Assembly (NCBI RefSeq): GCF_043290135.1
Contig: NW_027464601.1
Coordinates: 6,060,001-6,124,000, forward strand
Source of the DNA: Rhipicephalus microplus
Taxonomy: Eukaryota; Arthropoda; Arachnida; Ixodida; Ixodidae
Direction: 5' to 3'
DNA length: 64,000 bases
The notes beneath the pieces are model-generated. The model was given only the letters and a program-made list of their open reading frames with translations, ran no database searches and was not told where the DNA came from. A program made the translations under genes and the position numbers. Positions within the stretch are counted from its first letter, which is position 1; the number at the start of each line of letters is the position of its first letter. This document shows, piece after piece, positions 61,601 to 64,000 of this stretch.

Positions 61601-63881
61601 GTTAGAGGACGGGCTACTTCAGCAAACTTCTCGACAAAACGACGGAAGTAGGAGCACAGTCCTAGAACACTTCGGACGTCCTTGGCTGAGCGGGGTGTGG
61701 GGAAGTCGTGAACTGCTCGGACTTTCGCAGGGTCTGGTTGAACGCCCGCAGCGTCAACAAGATGGCCGAGTACGCAGATTTGGCATTGCCCAAAGAGACA
61801 TTTGGACGAGTTAAGTTGCAAGTTGGCACGTCGGAAAACATCAAGAACTGTGGGCGGACGGGTAAGATGGTCGTTGAAAGTAGTCTAAAAAACAATAACC
61901 TCGTCAAGATAGCAGAGGCAGATGGTCCACTTCATGCCTCGAAGGAGAGAGTCCGTCATGCGCTCAAAAGTCGCGGGGGCATTGCATAATTCAAAAGGCA
62001 TCATCTTGAACTGATAAAGTCCATCAGTAGTCACGAAGGCCGTCTTCTCTCTGTCTTAGTCGTCCACAGCGATCTTCCAGTAGCCTGAGCGAAGGTCTAT
62101 TGAAGAGAAATATTTGGCACCGTGTAGCACATACTTAGCCCATGACAATATCATCAAACCTCGTTTCGTCATAGGTAAGGGCAATTTTCGGAAATGAAGG
62201 GTGGCAGGCTTGGAGAAGCTACAATGTGGTGAATATTTTATCCACCGTTATTTATCGCTGGTTCAGTGATTGATTTGATTGAGATGTGAGTTTAACGTCG
62301 CAAAACCACGTATTTTTATGAGACGTCATAGTGAAGGGCTCCAGAAATTTTGACCTTCTGGGGTTCTTTAGCGTACACCCAAATCTGAGCACACGGGCTC
62401 ACAGCTATTATCACCTCCAATGAAAATGCAGCCGCCGCAGTCGGGATTTGATCCCGTGACCTGCGGGTCAGCAGCCGATTACATTAGCCACCAGACCACC
62501 GGGGCGGGGCTTATATCAGGTTGACATCTACGGGGTGCTAATATCCGTAGAAAAATCTCCGTAATAGCCTATTCATACCTAATTGCGCTTGTAGTATGGT
62601 GTGTGGTGGGGCTTATCACAGGTTGACGTCTACGGGGTGCTAATATCCATAGAAAAATGTCCGTATTAGCTTATTCATACCTAATTGCGCTTTTAGTATG
62701 GTGTGCTGATAACGCACTGTTAAAGATGGTCATCTGCTAAGTATTCTCACTTGAACCAATGTGTGAGCTTAGAGCGAAAGCCTTGAGTGCGGCGTGCTCA
62801 GCCATTTCAACAAAACGTAGCAGGTGAATGAAGAAGTCCCTCATAAAGGCTTGCTGGTACGTAAGAGTGTTTCGACGCTATATGGATGTCGTGACGCCAC
62901 AGAGACTCGATATTGAATGCCTTTTTGGGTGGAAGCTTTAGGTATAATAACAAAAAGAACTGTTGGGTTTTCACATGCCACAACCTCAGTATCGATGACA
63001 GACACCAGATCGCAAGGCTCTGTATATGTCGGTCACAGGGCCTATTTAACGTCCATGTTAATCAATGAACACGGTGCTTGAGCATTTTCGCGTACATTGA
63101 AAATGCATCTGCCGCGACCTGCATTTGATCCTGCAACTTTCTGTTCAGCAGTCGACCACTATATGCATTATACCACCATGGCACTTCAAGTCTTAACGTA
63201 TCTCATGCACTAAGCACAGACCTGTAGCCACAATTTTTTTGTCGTGGGGGGAATTTGATCAAAGCTCTAGAAAACATACAAGTTTATTATATGTCTTCAT
63301 TAAAGCACCCCTTCCAATCGAATTTCGGCGGGGAGGAAGGTTCCTAGGGCACCCTTTCAGCTACGGGCCTCACTGAGCATACTTTTTAGTTTTTTATTAG
63401 GCTCTCGTGCAACGATACGAATCCTGTGATTATTGATGTAGTAAGAATTAAAAAAATATTACTCATTCTTTCTCTTCTCTATTCTGCTTAGCCTAATAAC
63501 CCTGGCAATGAACTCACGCTGGTGGATTTTGTCTGCATCCGCCTTAGCAGGCAAACATCATGAAAAAGAGGATCGTCATTACTACCATCCTGTACTGGGG
63601 CTAAAATTATAGACTCGCGTACTTTTGGTTGGTCTCACTGAAGCATGTGTGGTCTTCACTATACTTGACATGCGCCATGTTCAGTAGTGCCCGCAGTGTT
63701 TAAAGCTTCGCTTTCATGCTCTTACAGGGTGCTTGCGACGATCGTGGTTCAGGGAATCTACTGCGCCATGTACTGCTCGTATCCTCTGCCGGGCGGATAT
63801 GACCCGTGCCCAATGCTGTCTGGCTTTCGGAGGAAAAGGCGATCCCGACCTCCGCCAAAGTCCAACTCGGCCGAGGTCATG
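48967..63881 (+). CDS. Small secreted cysteine-containing protein, exons 1-2; continues beyond the window
   Basis: Exon 1 (48967-49001) and exon 2 (63728-63881) join in phase 2 (CT|G = Leu). The first 21 residues form a textbook signal peptide: [12 protein letters not shown] from exon 1 and VLATIVVQG from exon 2. The mature part begins [20 protein letters not shown], followed by a very basic stretch FRRKRRSR that could be a proprotein-convertase site, then [12 protein letters not shown] donor-like ATG|GTGCGT follows, so more exons are expected to the right; without splicing the frame would end at 63926. I do not recognise the family; a secreted peptide precursor, antimicrobial or salivary protein are all possible. 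The 14.7-kb intron holds LINE, gypsy and SINE copies, mostly antisense to the gene. Intermediate exons cannot be excluded. Confidence 0.6.
49297..49450 (+). mobile_element. Ruka-like SINE, 3'-truncated, well-preserved head
   Basis: CCCCGCCGCGGTGGTCTAGT, then GGCTAAGGTACTCGGCTGCT, GGGTTCGAATCCCGGC (perfect B box), GGCTGCATTTCC and TGTGCTCAGATTTGGGTGCA to GAACCCCAGG. It stops there and continues as unrelated TTTTTTAACTCCC. The head is nearly a tRNA in its D and T arms. Confidence 0.9.
49637..50214 (+). repeat. 288-bp tandem duplication, ~99% identical
   Basis: TTCCTCAGATGACCTAGCGA starts at 49637 and again at 49925. Only about three substitutions separate the copies (for example GTTAACTCC/GCTAACTCC, AAGACGC/AAGGCGC). 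The second copy ends at the SINE insertion site. A recent duplication in the intron. Confidence 0.95.
50213..50456 (-). mobile_element. Ruka-like SINE, full length
   Basis: Complete minus-strand copy from the (GATT)n tail (GATTTGATTGATTTGTGGGG) to the head ending GACCACCGCGGCGGGGCG, with B box (GGATTTGAACCC) on the + strand text. Likely imperfect target duplication GGGCAAAGAAG (50200-50210) and GGGCAAAAAAGAAG (50457-50470). Confidence 0.92.
50471..52330. other. No gene; one tRNA-like box pair on the minus strand
   Basis: At 51605-51655 the minus strand reads TGGCTCAGTGG (perfect A box) then GGGTTGGACTGACACTCTGG and a weak B box, resembling the box pair of repeat R1. The rest of the stretch shows only short random frames and a small GTTAGCGT duplication at 51187-51220. 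Confidence 0.4.
52335..52395 (-). other. LINE 3' terminus: hairpin plus TAAA tail
   Basis: GACCACGTCGTGGTC (52371-52385, 7-bp arms) overlaps GTCCTTGAAGGAC (52383-52395, 6-bp arms). On the minus strand the hairpin is followed by TGCAGTATGTACTAAATAAA and further TAAA units. Confidence 0.75.
52436..52660 (+). repeat. TA/CATA microsatellite in the LINE 3' region
   Basis: Imperfect ACATAC and ATAC units at 52436-52530 and then ~40 TA units at 52546-52627. Produces a spurious 147-codon Tyr/Ile frame. Confidence 0.92.
52725..55700 (-). pseudogene. LINE ORF2: APE endonuclease and reverse transcriptase
   Basis: Endonuclease: [14 protein letters not shown] and [12 protein letters not shown] (55640-55520), [14 protein letters not shown], then after the [23 protein letters not shown] (54830). 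[18 protein letters not shown], motif [17 protein letters not shown], motif [14 protein letters not shown], motif [10 protein letters not shown], ending near 52725. The catalytic Asp of motif A is Asn, as is the following AFD Asp. A TAA at 54090-54092 lies in frame between two long open parts. ORF2 would nick DNA and reverse-transcribe the LINE RNA at the target. Non-functional as read. Confidence 0.88.
55130..55254 (+). mobile_element. Ruka-like SINE inserted in LINE ORF2, with TSD
   Basis: 5'-truncated SINE from TGTGCTCAGATTTGGGTGCA to the tail CATATCAATC. The 15 bases AAGACATGTGCTCTT occur on both sides (55115-55129 and 55255-55269), so the LINE codons are duplicated around the insertion (LQEHMS before and LEEHMS after). 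Confidence 0.95.
55723..56420 (-). pseudogene. LINE ORF1: coiled coil plus RRM-type RNA-binding protein
   Basis: After the 2A-like motif, a Lys/Glu/Ile heptad-rich stretch ([31 protein letters not shown]) suggests a coiled coil. A +1 frameshift near 56282 separates it from the 187-codon frame with [38 protein letters not shown] and a [21 protein letters not shown]-terminal domain, the layout of L1-ORF1p-like (Transposase_22) RNA chaperones. It ends at 55723, directly before ORF2. Confidence 0.8.
56420..56609 (-). other. 2A-like motif with hydrophobic leader
   Basis: DIETNPG is encoded at 56440-56420. A possible start ATG at 56609 opens a leader with a hydrophobic run ([32 protein letters not shown]) in the neighbouring frame; a run of six G at 56441-56446 (C6 on the + strand) places leader and motif one base apart, so a single-base slip restores [13 protein letters not shown]. 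Position +1 is Phe rather than the Pro of active 2A peptides. Confidence 0.7.
56566..57180 (-). repeat. LINE 5' region with duplicated monomer
   Basis: The word GCACAGC.AAAAGCAAA.ATTGTCA with CCGCATTCTTTCGGTGCC occurs at 56573-56632 and 56868-56922. Such duplicated units before ORF1 resemble promoter monomers of other LINEs. The exact 5' end of the element is not determined. Confidence 0.5.
57305..57545 (-). mobile_element. Ruka-like SINE, highly diverged
   Basis: CCGTAGCGGAAGGCTCCGGA, ATTCCGACCATCTGGTGTTC, TTCAACGTGCA, GAGTACACGGGCCT and CACCACATCTCCACCACGG correspond in order to the full minus-strand SINE. A C/A/T homopolymer string follows at 57580-57604. Confidence 0.75.
57605..58690. 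other. No supported feature
   Basis: Apart from a short (CAAA)n run at 58403-58425, no exon or repeat copy is recognised. Confidence 0.35.
58696..58772 (+). mobile_element. Ruka-like SINE 3' tail fragment
   Basis: CGGAGTCCTCCACTACGGCG, CTCTCATAATCATACGGTGG, TTTTGAGACG and CCACATATCAATCAATCA match the last ~75 bases of the SINE. Confidence 0.85.
59190..59490 (+). pseudogene. Possible LINE C-terminal zinc-knuckle fragment
   Basis: One + frame reads [17 protein letters not shown], a C-x2-C...C pattern similar to C-terminal Cys/His segments of LINE ORF2 proteins, and stays open to 59493 (no other domain). Low confidence; it could also be chance. Confidence 0.28.
59633..59762 (-). repeat. 130-bp LTR of Ty3/gypsy element B
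   Basis: On the minus strand it starts TGTCACGGG and ends CCCGTAACA, a nearly perfect 9-base inverted pair, with TATATTC and CTTTATT boxes near the 3' end. It follows the pol C-terminus after ~40 bases. Short for a gypsy LTR; the other LTR is missing because the element is truncated. Confidence 0.65.
59763..62262 (-). pseudogene. Ty3/gypsy element B pol: RT, RNase H, integrase
   Basis: Minus-strand order: RT from [13 protein letters not shown] (62100) through the palm, where motif C reads CYLDEV instead of CYLDDV (61894-61914), to the connection domain (61528-61821); RNase H with [15 protein letters not shown] and [16 protein letters not shown], a TAG at 61320-61322, then TDHHALCWL and DADCLSRYP; integrase 60060-61100 with a CDLCERGK zinc pair (first His of HHCC is Arg), and core Asp (VGVDLLGPF), Asp (LIPDRGCRF) and Glu (NGLTE) all present; the GPY/F C-terminus ([11 protein letters not shown]) at 59799-60002. 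A frameshift separates core and C-terminus. The 5' part is lost at 62262. Confidence 0.9.
62268..62505 (-). mobile_element. Ruka-like SINE, full length
   Basis: From GATTGATTTGATTGAGATGT through GGGGTTCTTTAGCGTACACC to GGATTTGATCCCGTG and GACCACCGGGGCGGGG. It sits at the truncated 5' edge of gypsy element B. Confidence 0.88.
62506..62709 (+). repeat. Two-copy ~102-bp tandem duplication
   Basis: GGGGCTTATATCAGGTTGAC at 62506 recurs as GGGGCTTATCACAGGTTGAC at 62608; both continue CTACGGGGTGCTAATATCC and end TAGTATGGTGTG. The copies differ at about eight positions. Confidence 0.9.
63040..63185 (-). mobile_element. Ruka-like SINE, diverged
   Basis: TTTAACGTCCATG, GAAAATGCATCTGCCGCGAC, CTGCATTTGATCCTGC and TATACCACCATGGCA follow the minus-strand SINE order with many substitutions. 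Confidence 0.65.
63186..63727. other. Intronic sequence, no feature beyond the acceptor
   Basis: Only the pyrimidine tract and acceptor (CTTTCATGCTCTTACAG, ending 63727) of the secreted-protein gene are noted. Confidence 0.4.
63728..63881 (+). CDS. Secreted-protein gene exon 2
   Basis: 154 bases between a good acceptor and ATG|GTGCGT. One base completes a Leu codon; then 51 codons, GC-rich at third positions unlike the AT-rich surroundings. Encodes the rest of the signal peptide, three cysteines in [16 protein letters not shown], a Gly/Pro turn and the basic RRKRRSR segment. Ends in phase 0. Confidence 0.65.
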
Positions 63882-64000
63882 GTGCGTGCACAGTTTTTTT
63901 TTCCTTTGTGGTTTTGTTTCTTTTGAAATATTTGTCAGTGCAAGACAGTTAAAACGAATCTTGCTGTGTGTCGTCCACAATTAACTTAAAATCTTTTCAA

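Overview
This is a non-coding-rich animal genomic window, most likely from a hard tick (Ixodidae). The main reason is at least nine copies or fragments of a tRNA-headed SINE matching my memory of the ixodid Ruka family, together with Ty3/gypsy, RTE-like, L1/Tx1-like and CR1/L2-like retroelements, a ~147-bp AT-rich satellite and large repeat-filled introns. Species assignment is inference. No bacterial-type operons, CRISPR arrays or intact rRNA/tRNA genes were seen.

Host genes. Two plausible spliced genes lie on the + strand. (1) An ML-domain (MD-2-related lipid recognition, NPC2/Der p 2-like) secreted protein: two well-supported exons (9121-9298, 20179-20329) joined by a ~10.9-kb phase-2 intron, a candidate signal-peptide exon (7609-7711) and a candidate last exon (20396-20512). 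(2) A small cysteine-containing secreted protein: exon 1 (48967-49001) has an ideal Kozak ATG and ends 35 nt later inside the signal peptide; exon 2 (63728-63881) restores the frame and completes the signal peptide after a 14.7-kb intron. The gene continues past the right edge. I do not recognise its family. Other possible exons (28860-28922, 45521-45712) are weak.

Layout. 1-1254: 3' end of a Ty3/gypsy element. 1340-1810: LINE RT remnant. 3125-3665: a dispersed repeat with tRNA-like boxes (second copy 29510-30070). 5310-5940: RTE-like 3' end with a nested SINE. 7609-20512: ML gene, whose long intron carries a satellite, a 3.5-kb L1/Tx1-like LINE, a hairpin-bearing repeat, a perfect solo LTR (17079-18254) and a LINE endonuclease fragment. 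20604-23675: LINE split by an inverted-end insertion. 24124-25541: SINE plus a three-copy 419-bp tandem array that starts inside it. 25640-26965: CR1/L2-like LINE 3' end. 35347-42900: decayed Ty3/gypsy element interrupted by a 3605-bp insertion with 1263-bp LTRs in inverted orientation (37760-41364). 48600-63881: second gene; its intron holds a tandem duplication, SINEs, a nearly full-length CR1/L2-like LINE with a 2A-like motif and a SINE inside ORF2 (52335-57180), and a Ty3/gypsy pol on the minus strand (59633-62262).

The most unusual items are the inverted-LTR insertion with a 5-bp target duplication inside another gypsy element, the 2A-like leader of the LINE, the shared 3' hairpin-plus-tail of two LINEs, and the uncharacterised secreted gene with a signal peptide split by a giant intron.
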